A DNA stretch of 64,000 bases from Zoogloea sp041908905 (GTDB taxonomy: Bacteria > Pseudomonadota > Gammaproteobacteria > Burkholderiales > Rhodocyclaceae): assembly GCF_041908905.1 (NCBI RefSeq), contig NZ_JAYREK010000003.1, positions 62,001 through 126,000 of the forward strand, written 5' to 3'. Positions 43,811-51,861 of the stretch are shown piece by piece (the stretch's first letter is position 1; each line of letters opens with the position of its first letter). The translations under genes and the position numbers were made by a program. The notes under the pieces were generated by a model. The model was not told the origin of the DNA. It saw only the letters and a list, made by a program, of their open reading frames with translations, and did no database searches.

Positions 43811-45046
43811 ATGAGCCCGTCCTCCGCGCCTTCGTCCGCCTTCCTCGCCGGCCGCATCTTCCTGCCCTTCGCGCTGGGCTATTACCTGTCTTACCTGCTG
43901 CGCACCGTCAATGCGGTGATCTCGCCCGATCTCACCGGCGAACTGGGCTTGAGCGCCGCCGACCTCGGGCTGCTCACCAGCACGTATTTCTTCGCCTTCG
44001 GGCTGGCCCAGATTCCGGTGGGGATCGCCCTCGACCGCTTCGGCCCGCGGCGGGTCGAGGCGGGCCTGCTGCTGATCACGGGGCTCGGGGCGGTGCTCTT
44101 CGCCACCGGCGATGGCCTGCCGACCCTGGCCAGCGGCCGGGGCCTGATCGGGCTCGGGGTGTCGGCCTGCCTGATGGGCGGGCTGAAGGGCTTCACCCTG
44201 TGGTTTCCGCGGGAGAAGCTGGCCTCGATGACCGGCTACATCATGTCCTTCGGGGCCCTCGGGGCGGTGACCGCGTCGGCGCCGCTGGAGGCGATGCTGC
44301 CCTTCATCGGCTGGCGCGGGGCCTTCTGGGCGGTGGCGGCGCTGAGTGCCGGCAGCGCCGCGCTTATCTTCTTCTCGATGCCCGACAAGGATGGCGGCCA
44401 TGGGGGCGAGACCCTGCAGGAAGCCCTGCGCGGCGTCCGGGAAGTGCTGACGGCGCGGGAGTTCTGGGGCTTTTCGGGGCAGTCGGCGTTCTTCACCGGC
44501 GGTTTCATGGCCCTGCAGGGCCTGTGGGCGGTGCCGTGGCTGATGGAGGTCAATGGCTACAGCCGCGCGCTGGCGGCGGATCATCTGTTCTGGCTCAACA
44601 TCGGCATGCTGGCGGGCCAGTTGTCCATCGGGGCCTGGGCGATGCCGCTGGCCCGCCGTGGTTTCACGCCGCTGCACATGATGCAGGTGGGGCTCTTCGT
44701 GAGCATGGGTGTGCTCGGCCTGATCGTTGCGGAGGTCGGCCCGACGCTGGTGCTGTGGTGCGTGCTCGGCTGCGTGTCGGCGACCGGGGCGCAGATGTAC
44801 GGGGTGGTGGCCGGCCTGTTTCCGTTGAAGCTGTCGGGCCGGGTCACGACCTGCATCAACCTGATGGCCTTCGTGGGGGCCTTTGCGGTGCAGTGGGGCC
44901 TGGGCGGGCTGCTCGACGCGCTGCGGGCGGGCGGGATGGACGGGGCGCAGTCGCTGCGCGTGGCGTTCGTGATCCTGCTGGCGGCCCAGGTGGCGAGCTT
45001 CGTGCCGCTGGCGCGGGCGGGCCGCTACCAGCCCCGGCAGTCCTGA
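43811..45046 (+). CDS. MFS transporter
   Basis: 411 residues, twelve predicted transmembrane segments. The motif between TM2 and TM3 is IPVGIALDRFGPRRVEAG (MFS signature). The N-terminus FLPFALGYYLSYLLRTVNAVI and the glycine-rich TM4-5 suggest an NNP/organophosphate or multidrug-type permease. The substrate is not readable. Followed by a good intrinsic terminator. Confidence 0.88.
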   Translation: MSPSSAPSSAFLAGRIFLPFALGYYLSYLLRTVNAVISPDLTGELGLSAADLGLLTSTYFFAFGLAQIPVGIALDRFGPRRVEAGLLLITGLGAVLFATGDGLPTLASGRGLIGLGVSACLMGGLKGFTLWFPREKLASMTGYIMSFGALGAVTASAPLEAMLPFIGWRGAFWAVAALSAGSAALIFFSMPDKDGGHGGETLQEALRGVREVLTAREFWGFSGQSAFFTGGFMALQGLWAVPWLMEVNGYSRALAADHLFWLNIGMLAGQLSIGAWAMPLARRGFTPLHMMQVGLFVSMGVLGLIVAEVGPTLVLWCVLGCVSATGAQMYGVVAGLFPLKLSGRVTTCINLMAFVGAFAVQWGLGGLLDALRAGGMDGAQSLRVAFVILLAAQVASFVPLARAGRYQPRQS

Positions 45047-45114
45047 CGGCTCGCGCTGCGGAAGGCGGGGTCGGGCGACGGACTGCGGCCGGAAAGACCG
45101 GGCAGGAAGAACAA

Positions 45115-45135
45115 AAGGCGGCTCGAGGCCGCCTT
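45115..45135. terminator. Terminator between MFS gene and cytochrome c peroxidase gene
   Basis: AAGGCGGC (45115-45122), TCGAG loop, GCCGCCTT (45128-45135), with CAAA upstream and a CTTTG tail downstream. Serves convergent genes on both sides. Confidence 0.7.
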
Positions 45136-45175
45136 CTGCTTTGTGCTCCCGCCGCCGGGCGGGTGGTGCTGCCGC

Positions 45176-46174
45176 TTACTCGAAGGGCTTCGGCTGCGGG
45201 GTGGTGCTGGACGACGGCGGCAGGGTGGGCAGCTTGAAGCTGGGCTGCTTGCCGGTCAGGGTCTTCAGGAAGGCCACGATGCTGGCGTTTTCGTCGGCGG
45301 TGAACTTCTTGCCGAGCTGCAGACGGCCCATGGTGTCGACGGCCTGTTCGAGGGTGGCAGCTTCGCCGTCGTGGAAGTACGGATAGGTGAGCTCGACGTT
45401 GCGCAGGGTCGGCACCTTGAAGTTGAAGCGGTCGGCGTCCTTGCCGGTGACCGCGGAGCGGCCTTCGGCGGGGCTGGTGGCCTTGTACGGCTCGACCAGG
45501 CCCATCTTCTGGAAGGAGTTGCCGCCGACGGCCGGGCCGTTGTGGCAGGCCACGCAGCCGCTGTTCTTGAACAGCGCGTAGCCGGCGAGTTCCTTGTCGT
45601 TGAGGGCCTTCTTGTCGCCCTTCAGCCACTTGTCGAAGCGGGAGTCGGGGGTGACGAGGGTTTCCTCGAAGGCGGCGATGGCGGTGGTGACGCGGTCGAT
45701 GCTGACGCCGTCGCTGCCGAAGGCGCCCTTGAACTCGGCGACGTACTGGGGAATGGACTTCAGCACGTCGACGGCGAGGTCGTGGGTGAAGGCCATCTCA
45801 CCCGGGTTGGCGATCGGGCCGCCGGCCTGCTCTTTGAGGTCCTTGGCGCGGCCGTCCCAGAACTGGGCGAGGGAGAAGCGCGAGTTGAGCACCGTCGGGG
45901 AGTTGATGGGGCCCTTCTGCCAGTTGTGGCCGATGGAGGTCTTGAGGTTGTCGGTGCCGCCCATCGACAGGTTATGGCAGGAGTTGCAGGAAATGGCGCC
46001 CGACTTGGAGAGGCGCGGATCGAAGTAGAGCTTCTGGCCCAGTTCGACCAGCTTGGGGTTCTTGACCACGGCGGGCTGGATCGGGCTGATGGGCTCGTCG
46101 GCGTGTTTCGCGGCCCAGGCGCCCAGGCTGCCGGCGAGGGCGGTGATGGCAAGGGCAAGGTGGGAGATCTTCAT
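45176..46174 (-). CDS. Di-haem cytochrome c peroxidase
   Basis: Periplasmic enzyme that reduces H2O2 with electrons from cytochrome c. 332 residues from ATG 46174, preceded by AGGAGG. Signal peptide ending ...GAWAAKHA. Two haem c motifs, CNSCH (about residue 62) and CVACH (about 205). Other bacterial CCP features: TVLNSRF, FWDGRAKDLKEQA, the methionine ligand region GEMAFTH and the GKDADRFNFKVPTLRNVELTYPYFHDG block. Typical of the CcpA/MacA family. An FNR-like site is upstream. Confidence 0.95.
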   Translation of the reverse strand: MKISHLALAITALAGSLGAWAAKHADEPISPIQPAVVKNPKLVELGQKLYFDPRLSKSGAISCNSCHNLSMGGTDNLKTSIGHNWQKGPINSPTVLNSRFSLAQFWDGRAKDLKEQAGGPIANPGEMAFTHDLAVDVLKSIPQYVAEFKGAFGSDGVSIDRVTTAIAAFEETLVTPDSRFDKWLKGDKKALNDKELAGYALFKNSGCVACHNGPAVGGNSFQKMGLVEPYKATSPAEGRSAVTGKDADRFNFKVPTLRNVELTYPYFHDGEAATLEQAVDTMGRLQLGKKFTADENASIVAFLKTLTGKQPSFKLPTLPPSSSTTPQPKPFE

Positions 46175-46263
46175 CGCGGTACGTCCTCCTGATGACGGCA
46201 AGTCAATTGCAAATCAATGACATATCTAAATGGTCTGGCTGAGCTCATTTTAAATATGCATAC

Positions 46264-46305
46264 ATTAAACATACATTAATTGATATGAATTTTGACTTAT
46301 GTCAT
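46264..46305 (-). promoter_or_regulatory. FNR/ANR-type promoter of the peroxidase gene
   Basis: TTGACTTATGTCAT at 46292-46305 matches the TTGAY-N4-RTCAA FNR/DNR consensus at nine of ten positions. A -10-like TTTAAT on the leftward strand at 46264-46269 would put the start near 46257. The FNR site would then be centred at about -41.5, a class II geometry. The whole 46200-46310 stretch is A/T rich. Regulation of cytochrome c peroxidases by FNR/ANR is known in other species; here it is inference. Confidence 0.55.
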
Positions 46306-46354
46306 GGAATGTGTCCGGGACTGCTGATGGGGCCGCGCGGGCGGGCGTGAACGG

Positions 46355-46396
46355 CCAGCGGGGCGTGCCCCGGTGTTCCGGAACACGCCCCGCTGG
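46355..46396. terminator. Long perfect hairpin after the Lys/Ala-rich protein gene
   Basis: Thirteen-base perfect arms CCAGCGGGGCGTG (46355-46367) and CACGCCCCGCTGG (46384-46396), 19 bases beyond the stop at 46416. No T-run in the direction of transcription. Confidence 0.6.
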
Positions 46397-46415
46397 CGAG
46401 GGGTGACTGGGCGGC

Positions 46416-46757
46416 TTACTTGGCGGCTTCGGCGGGCTTGGCTTCGGCCGGCTTCACCTCGGCGGCCTTCTTGGCCTTCTTGACCTTGGCGGCGGCCTTT
46501 TTCGGGTGCTTGGCGGGCTCTGCCTTGACGGCTTCGGCGGGCTTGGCGGCATCCGCCGGTTTGGCGGCTTCGACCGCCTTGGCCGGTTCGGCGGCCTTTA
46601 CGGCGTCGGCCTTCACCGCCTCGACCTTCTTTTCGACCGCGGCGTTCGCGGCGGCGGCAACGGCCGGCTTGACGGCCGGCGCGGCGGCGGGAGCCTGGGC
46701 AAAGGAGGCGGACGCGAAACCGGCGGCGATGGTGAGGGCGATGATCTTGTTCAGCAT
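46416..46757 (-). CDS. Exported Lys/Ala/Glu/Pro-rich low-complexity protein
   Basis: 113 residues from the second ATG (46757), which has AAGGAG seven bases upstream; the first ATG (46763) abuts that site. Signal peptide MLNKIIALTIAAGFASASFA-QA. The mature part is low complexity: repeats of AKPAEA / KADAVKAAEPAKA and a lysine-rich core (HPKKAAAKVKKAKKAA), resembling histone H1-like tails. I do not recognise a function. It could bind polyanions (DNA, polyphosphate, exopolysaccharide) outside the cytoplasm. Confidence 0.75.
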   Translation of the reverse strand: MLNKIIALTIAAGFASASFAQAPAAAPAVKPAVAAAANAAVEKKVEAVKADAVKAAEPAKAVEAAKPADAAKPAEAVKAEPAKHPKKAAAKVKKAKKAAEVKPAEAKPAEAAK

Positions 46758-46902
46758 GTGCATTCTCCTTGAGAGGGCGGGGGGTGTTGATTTCGGGTGG
46801 CGTGATTGCCGGCCCTTGCATCGAACAACGCGCCCCCTCGGCGCCAGGTTGGCAGCGGAGATGTAAGCCTATGTTGGTTTGTAACCGGGCCCGCCGTCGC
46901 GG

Positions 46903-47349
46903 TCAGGGGTGTGGCGGGGTGCCTTCGCGCCGGGCCAGGATGAAGGCGGCGAGGCGCTTGTCGGTGAGCATGATGTGGTCCAGCAGCCAGCTGTTCAGAA
47001 AACCCAGCAGCGGGTCGGGCGGGGGCAGGATGCCGGCCTTGAGGTCGTCGCGCACGGCCATCACCCGCTGGGTGAAGCTCCGGTGCTGGGTCTGGTGGCG
47101 TTGGGCGTCGGACGCATTGGCGTGCTCGTACCCGCAGGCCTGCATCAGCGCCTCTTCGGTGTCGAAGTGGTAGAGGGCGTAGCTGAGGAGCTGCTGGGTG
47201 ATGGCCTCGTAGTCGTCGAGGCCGGCTCCCTTGCCGAGTTTCTCGCCGGCTTCGTTGAGGGTGTGGACCAGGATCTTGTGCTGCTCGTCGATCTCCGGCA
47301 CCCCGGTGGCGAGGCTGTCGTCCCAGACGAGGCGGGCGGGCGTGGGCAT
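46903..47349 (-). CDS. Bacteriohemerythrin
   Basis: 148-residue non-haem di-iron O2-binding protein. All seven canonical ligands are seen: His24 (DEQHK), His61 and Glu65 (HFDTE), His85 and His89 (HQTQH), His125 and Asp130 (DHIMLTDKR). Single-domain type. It lies 20 bases downstream of a GGDEF-EAL gene and is probably co-transcribed, suggesting that oxygen and c-di-GMP signalling are linked. Confidence 0.93.
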   Translation of the reverse strand: MPTPARLVWDDSLATGVPEIDEQHKILVHTLNEAGEKLGKGAGLDDYEAITQQLLSYALYHFDTEEALMQACGYEHANASDAQRHQTQHRSFTQRVMAVRDDLKAGILPPPDPLLGFLNSWLLDHIMLTDKRLAAFILARREGTPPHP

Positions 47350-47369
47350 GGTGGTGGGCTCCGCTGCGG

Positions 47370-49139
47370 TCAGTGGTGCGTGGCGGCACGGGCGGCGGTC
47401 CAGCCCGGGTCGGGTCGGAAGCCTGCGAGCCAGGGGCCGAGGTGTTCCGCCGGGAGCGGTCGGGAGATGCCGTAGCCCTGCATCACATGGCAACCGAGCC
47501 CGAGCAGGGCGCGCACGTGGGCGAGGTTCTCGACGCCTTCGGCGACCACGTCCCGGTGGAAGGCGCCGGCCAGCCCGACGACGCCCTGGACGATCGCCAG
47601 GTCGCCCGGGTCGTCGAGCATGTCGCGCACGAAGGTCTGGTCGATCTTGAGCACGTCGGCGCGGAGGTGTTTCAGGTGGGCCAGGGAGGAATAGCCGGTG
47701 CCGAAGTCGTCGAGGGCGAAACGTACGCCGCGGCCCTGGAAGTCGGCGATCAGCTGGCCGACGGCGGCGACGTCCTCGAGGGCGGCGGTCTCGAGGATCT
47801 CGATCTCGAGGCGCCCGGGGTCGGCCTCGGCGTGCTCGGCCAGGATCGCGTCGAACTGGTCGGCGAAGCGTCCCCGCAGCAGTTGCCGGGCGGCGATATT
47901 GACGCTGATGCTGAGGTCGTGGCCGGCCGCCCGCAGCCGGGTCTGCTCGCGCAGCGCCTCGGCGATCACCCAGTTGCCGATGCTGACGATGACGTCCTCG
48001 TGCTCGATCAGCGGCAGGAACTCGCCGGGCATGCGCAGCCCGAGCACCGGGTGCTGCCAGCGCAGGAGCGCCTCGAGGCCGATCACGCGGCCCTGCCGGC
48101 AGTCCACCTTGGGCTGGTAGTGGAGGGTGAACTGGCCGTGCGCGAGGGCGTCCTCGATCTTGCGGATGAGGCCGAAGTTGGCGCGGGCGCGGGATTCCTG
48201 GGTCGGGTCGAAGAGGCTGAAACGGTTCTTGCCGGCCAGCTTGGCGGTGTACATCGCGTGGTCGGCGTGGCGCAGCAGTTGATCCGGGTCGACCGCGTCG
48301 ATGGGGAAGACGGTGGCGCCGATGCTGGCGGTGACGCGCACCTCGCGGTCGGCGATCGGGTAGGGGATCGCCAGGGCGTCGAGGATGCGCTTGAGCACGG
48401 ATTCGCACTCGCCGGGGGCGTTCAGGTCGCCGAGCAGCAGGGCGAACTCGTCACCGCCGATGCGCGCGGCGGTGTCTTCGGTGCGCAGGGTGTCCTTGAG
48501 GCGCCGGGCGACCTTGCGCAGCAGCAGGTCGCCGGCCGGGTGGCCGAGTTCGTCGTTGACCGCCTTGAAGCCGTCCAGGTCGAGGAGGCACACGGCCAGC
48601 CGTTCGCCGTGGCGGCGGGCGTGGGCCACGGCACGTTCGATGCGGTCGGAGAAGAGCGCCCGGTTGGGGAGGTCGGTGAGCGGGTCGAAATGGGCCTGCT
48701 GCTTGAGCCGGAGTTCCTGCTCGACCAGCGCGGTGACGTCCACCGAGACGCTCACCACGCCGTCGGGGCCGCCGTCGGCCATGGGCAGCCGGTGGGCGGC
48801 GAGGCGCAGCCAGCTCGGCTGGCCGTCGTGGCGGGTGACCCGCAGCAGCAGGGGCGTGGCGATGGCGGCGCCGCGCAGGACGTCGGCAACCGGAAAATCG
48901 TCGATGGAGCAGGGCGCGCCGGATTCGGTGCGGCAGTCGCGGGCCAGCGCGGTCCAGTGGCGGCCCGGCGCGAGCACTTCGGCGGTGGGAAACTGGCTGC
49001 GGCTGGCCGGATTGGCATAGACCAGGCAGCCGGCGTCGTCCCACAGCTGAATGCCTTCCTGCAGGGTCACCAGGATGGAGATGGCCCGCCGGCAGATCGG
49101 CACCGGGTCGGGCGGGACGGGGGTTGGGGAGGTGGCCAC
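47370..49139 (-). CDS. PAS-GGDEF-EAL bifunctional c-di-GMP protein
   Basis: 589 residues. An N-terminal PAS-type domain (about 15-140) precedes a GGDEF domain with intact RIGGDEFALLLGDL near residue 220. The EAL domain has GLEALLRWQHP, the DDFGTGYSSLAHLK loop and the ExVE-type DVVAEGVEN region. Both catalytic motifs are present, so it may synthesise or degrade c-di-GMP. No transmembrane segment, so cytoplasmic. It is the only c-di-GMP enzyme seen in this window, which also has a c-di-GMP riboswitch at 12.2 kb. Confidence 0.93.
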   Translation of the reverse strand: MATSPTPVPPDPVPICRRAISILVTLQEGIQLWDDAGCLVYANPASRSQFPTAEVLAPGRHWTALARDCRTESGAPCSIDDFPVADVLRGAAIATPLLLRVTRHDGQPSWLRLAAHRLPMADGGPDGVVSVSVDVTALVEQELRLKQQAHFDPLTDLPNRALFSDRIERAVAHARRHGERLAVCLLDLDGFKAVNDELGHPAGDLLLRKVARRLKDTLRTEDTAARIGGDEFALLLGDLNAPGECESVLKRILDALAIPYPIADREVRVTASIGATVFPIDAVDPDQLLRHADHAMYTAKLAGKNRFSLFDPTQESRARANFGLIRKIEDALAHGQFTLHYQPKVDCRQGRVIGLEALLRWQHPVLGLRMPGEFLPLIEHEDVIVSIGNWVIAEALREQTRLRAAGHDLSISVNIAARQLLRGRFADQFDAILAEHAEADPGRLEIEILETAALEDVAAVGQLIADFQGRGVRFALDDFGTGYSSLAHLKHLRADVLKIDQTFVRDMLDDPGDLAIVQGVVGLAGAFHRDVVAEGVENLAHVRALLGLGCHVMQGYGISRPLPAEHLGPWLAGFRPDPGWTAARAATHH

Positions 49140-49236
49140 TGTGTCGCGCTCCTTGCCGTGGTGGATTCCAGCGGTCGTTCAGGGTGGTCGTGACATTTTT
49201 AACGGTTCCCCCCGGAAAGACTGAAGGGCCGGCGCG

Positions 49237-51411
49237 TCAGACTTCGGCCGGATCCACGTCCAGGTGCCAGCGCAGCGCCCGCGGTGGCTTGAGGGCCCAC
49301 AGCCGTTCGCTCCAGGCGCTCAGGAAGCCCTGCAGGGCCGGCCGGGCAGGGGCCTCGACCAGCAGCTGGGCGCGCTCGCGGCGGGCCAGCCGGACCATGC
49401 GCATCGGGACCGGGTCGAAGACCATCACCCCGAAGGCCTGGGCATGGGGCAGGGCCTCGGCGCGGGCCGCCTTGAGCCAGTCGAGGGCGGTGCCCACCTC
49501 GTCGGCGGTGGCGCACAGCAGGGCGTTGGCCGCGAAGGGCGGAAAGTGGGCCTGTTTGCGCTCCTCGAGCTGCAGCGCGGCGTAGCGCTGGAAGTCGTGG
49601 CGGGCCAGGCACTGGTAGATGGGGTGGTCCGGGTACTGGGTCTGGACCATCACTTCGCCGGGGAGCTCGCCGCGGCCGGCCCGGCCGCCGACCTGCATGA
49701 GCTGCTGGAACAGGCGCTCGGGGGCGCGGAAGTCGGCGGCGAAGAGGGAGGAGTCGGCATTCAGCACGCCGACGAAGGTGAGTTTGGGAAAGTCGTGGCC
49801 CTTGGCCATCATCTGGGTGCCGACCAGGATGTCGGCCTCGCCGCGGCCGATCTGGTCGAGCAGGGCGTCCCACTGGCTGCGGGTGCGGGCGGCGTCCCGG
49901 TCGACGCGCAGCACCCGGGCGGCGGGGAAGCGCTCGGCGAGGGTCTCCTCGAGGCGCTGGGTGCCGCGGCCGAAGGGCTGGATGTCCTGGTCGCCGCAGT
50001 CGGGGCAGGCGAGGGGGATGGTGGCCTCGCAGCTGCAGTGGTGGCAGCGCAGGCGCCGGTCGGCCAGGTGCAGCACCATGTTGGCGGTGCAGTGGGGGCA
50101 GCGGCTGACCCAGCCGCAGGAGGGGCAGGAGAGCACCGGGGCGTAGCCGCGCCGGTTGAGGAAGATGAGGCTCTGCTCGCCCTTCTGCAGACGCGCCTCG
50201 ACGGCCCGCAGCAGGTGCTCGGAGAGGCCGTGCTGGAGTTTTTCGCGGCGCACATCCACCGGGCGGACCTTGGGCAGCGTCGCCGCGACGGCCCGGCTGG
50301 CCAGCTCGACGCGCTTGTAGCGGCCGGTCTCGGCGGCGTGCCAGCTCTCGAGGGACGGGGTCGCGGAGCCGAGCACGATGGGCACGCTGCGCTGGCGGGC
50401 GCGCCAGATGGCGAGGTCGCGGGCGGAGTAGCGCACGCCCTCGTGCTGCTTGTAGCTGGCGTCGTGTTCTTCGTCGACGACGATCAGGCCGAGCCGCGGC
50501 AGCGGCGTGAACACCGACAGGCGGGTGCCGAGGACGATGTCGGCGCGGCCCTCCATGGCCTGCACGAAGCCCTGGGAGCGGGCGCCTTCGGCCAGCGCCG
50601 AGTGCAGGCTGACCACCCGCGCGGCGGGGAAGCGCCCGGCGACGCGCCCTTCGAGCTGGGGCGTGAGGGCGATCTCGGGGACCAGGATCAGGGCCTGGCC
50701 GCCGCTGGCGATGACCTGCTGCACGAGGCGCAGGTAAACCTCGGTCTTGCCGCTGCCGGTGACGCCGAACAGCAGGAAGGGCTGGAAGCGCCCGAAGGCT
50801 TCCGAGAGGACGGCGACGGCGGCCTGCTGTTCGTCGGTGAGGAGCGGGGCGCCGGCCATCTGCGCCGGGTCGGCGGCGGCGCCGGGGGCGATCCAGCCGC
50901 GCTTGAGGGCGTCGGCGACGGCGCTGCCGTGGTGCTCGCGCAGCCACTGGCGGCGGGCGGGGCCGTCGGCGTCGAGGGCCCGCAGCAGGGCCAGGGCGCG
51001 GCTCTCGCGCTTGCTGTCGGCGAGGGCCTGGCGCCCGGCGGGGCTGAGTTCGAGGAGCGGGTCGGCCTCGGCGCCGGCGACGGCGTCGGCCCGGCGCAGG
51101 CGTGGCGGCAGGGCCATCGCGACGACCTCGCCGAGGGGGTGCTGGTAGTAGCGGGCGGTGAATTCCACCAGGGCCAGCCAGTCGGCGGGCAGGGCCGGCG
51201 CTTCGCGCTGGATCGCGATGACGGGCTTGAGGCGCTCGACCGGCAGGTCGGCGGCGTCGGGCAGGGCGACGATCAGGCCGGTCTTCTCGCCGCGCCCGAA
51301 GGGCACCCGCACGCATCGCCCGAGGTCGCCGGGGGCGATGTTGTCGGCCGTGTAATCAAAGCATCGGGGCAGCGGAACGGGCAGCGCGACGCGGACGATG
51401 GCGGGGCTCAT
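49237..51411 (-). CDS. priA: Primosomal protein N' (replication restart helicase PriA)
   Basis: Superfamily 2 helicase that reloads DnaB at stalled forks. 724 residues. N-terminal 3'-DNA-binding domain, Walker A GVTGSGKTEVYLRL, DEEH box in VVDEEHDASYKQ. The zinc-binding cysteine set follows (CPSCGW..CPHC..CHHC..CPDC), then helicase motifs V-VI (ADILVGTQMMAKGHDF, QVGGRAGRG). Start ATG at 51411. The 450 bases upstream are described separately. Confidence 0.96.
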   Translation of the reverse strand: MSPAIVRVALPVPLPRCFDYTADNIAPGDLGRCVRVPFGRGEKTGLIVALPDAADLPVERLKPVIAIQREAPALPADWLALVEFTARYYQHPLGEVVAMALPPRLRRADAVAGAEADPLLELSPAGRQALADSKRESRALALLRALDADGPARRQWLREHHGSAVADALKRGWIAPGAAADPAQMAGAPLLTDEQQAAVAVLSEAFGRFQPFLLFGVTGSGKTEVYLRLVQQVIASGGQALILVPEIALTPQLEGRVAGRFPAARVVSLHSALAEGARSQGFVQAMEGRADIVLGTRLSVFTPLPRLGLIVVDEEHDASYKQHEGVRYSARDLAIWRARQRSVPIVLGSATPSLESWHAAETGRYKRVELASRAVAATLPKVRPVDVRREKLQHGLSEHLLRAVEARLQKGEQSLIFLNRRGYAPVLSCPSCGWVSRCPHCTANMVLHLADRRLRCHHCSCEATIPLACPDCGDQDIQPFGRGTQRLEETLAERFPAARVLRVDRDAARTRSQWDALLDQIGRGEADILVGTQMMAKGHDFPKLTFVGVLNADSSLFAADFRAPERLFQQLMQVGGRAGRGELPGEVMVQTQYPDHPIYQCLARHDFQRYAALQLEERKQAHFPPFAANALLCATADEVGTALDWLKAARAEALPHAQAFGVMVFDPVPMRMVRLARRERAQLLVEAPARPALQGFLSAWSERLWALKPPRALRWHLDVDPAEV

Positions 51412-51538
51412 GGGCGGTGTGTCGGGGGCTGTGCGGTCGGGGGCGAAACGTCTTGCTTTTCAGTGTCTTGGGGTGGTTTCGTGAAGTGTTGCAGCGGAAA
51501 CGATCCTGAAACCCCTGGTGCGGTGCGGGTATTTGGCC

Positions 51539-51561
51539 TTGTCCACAAAATCTGTGGATAA
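51539..51561. promoter_or_regulatory. Pair of DnaA-box-like sequences
   Basis: TTGTCCACA (51539-51547, one mismatch from TTATCCACA) and TGTGGATAA (51553-51561, a perfect box on the opposite strand) are separated by five bases. They lie upstream of priA, whose product functions in replication restart. Confidence 0.5.
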
Positions 51562-51636
51562 CTTTGTGGGAAACGTGGGTAAAGTGCCTCGAAACCCGCT
51601 CGCAGCAAGCCTTCCGCCTGCTTTGCCTAATTCCTG

Positions 51637-51654
51637 AACAAAAATAATTTTGTT
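51637..51654. repeat. A/T-rich palindrome upstream of priA
   Basis: AACAAAA (51637-51643) / TTTTGTT (51648-51654) with a four-base centre. It is followed at once by a second short one (TTGTTT/AAACAA). It could be a regulator site or part of a duplex-unwinding-like stretch. Confidence 0.4.
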
Positions 51655-51811
51655 TAAAAACAATGAGTTGATGAAAATCGGGGCGCTTGGGGAAGGGCGC
51701 TGTAACCTGTCCGAAACACGGGCGCTTGCTGTGTACAAGTCAAGCCCCAGCCGACAAATTTTTTGCTTGACGGGGGCCCTTCAGCCTCTGCGGTTTTACG
51801 GGCCCCGAAAC

Positions 51812-51835
51812 AAAAGGGCCGGCGCGGGCCGGCCC
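51812..51835 (-). terminator. Intrinsic terminator of hemE
   Basis: On the leftward strand GGGCCGGC (51835-51828), four-base loop, GCCGGCCC (51823-51816), then TTTTGTTT. It lies 27 bases after the hemE stop. A second GGGGCCC/GGGCCCC pair lies just beyond. Confidence 0.85.
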
Positions 51836-51861
51836 TCGCGGGTATTACCGTATCACCGCCC

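Larger units (their letters stand above)
51412..51861. other. Gene-free region upstream of priA with A/T-rich core
   Basis: 450 bases holding the priA promoter and the hemE terminator. About 51500-51770 is much poorer in GC than the rest of the window. It includes two DnaA-box-like sequences, an A/T palindrome and runs such as TGTTTAAAAACAATG. No reading frame here is convincing. Confidence 0.5.

Noticed and set aside
46204..46217. Second FNR box CAATTGCAAATCAA
   Set aside because: Only one half (TTGAT on the reverse strand) fits; the other half mismatches at several positions.
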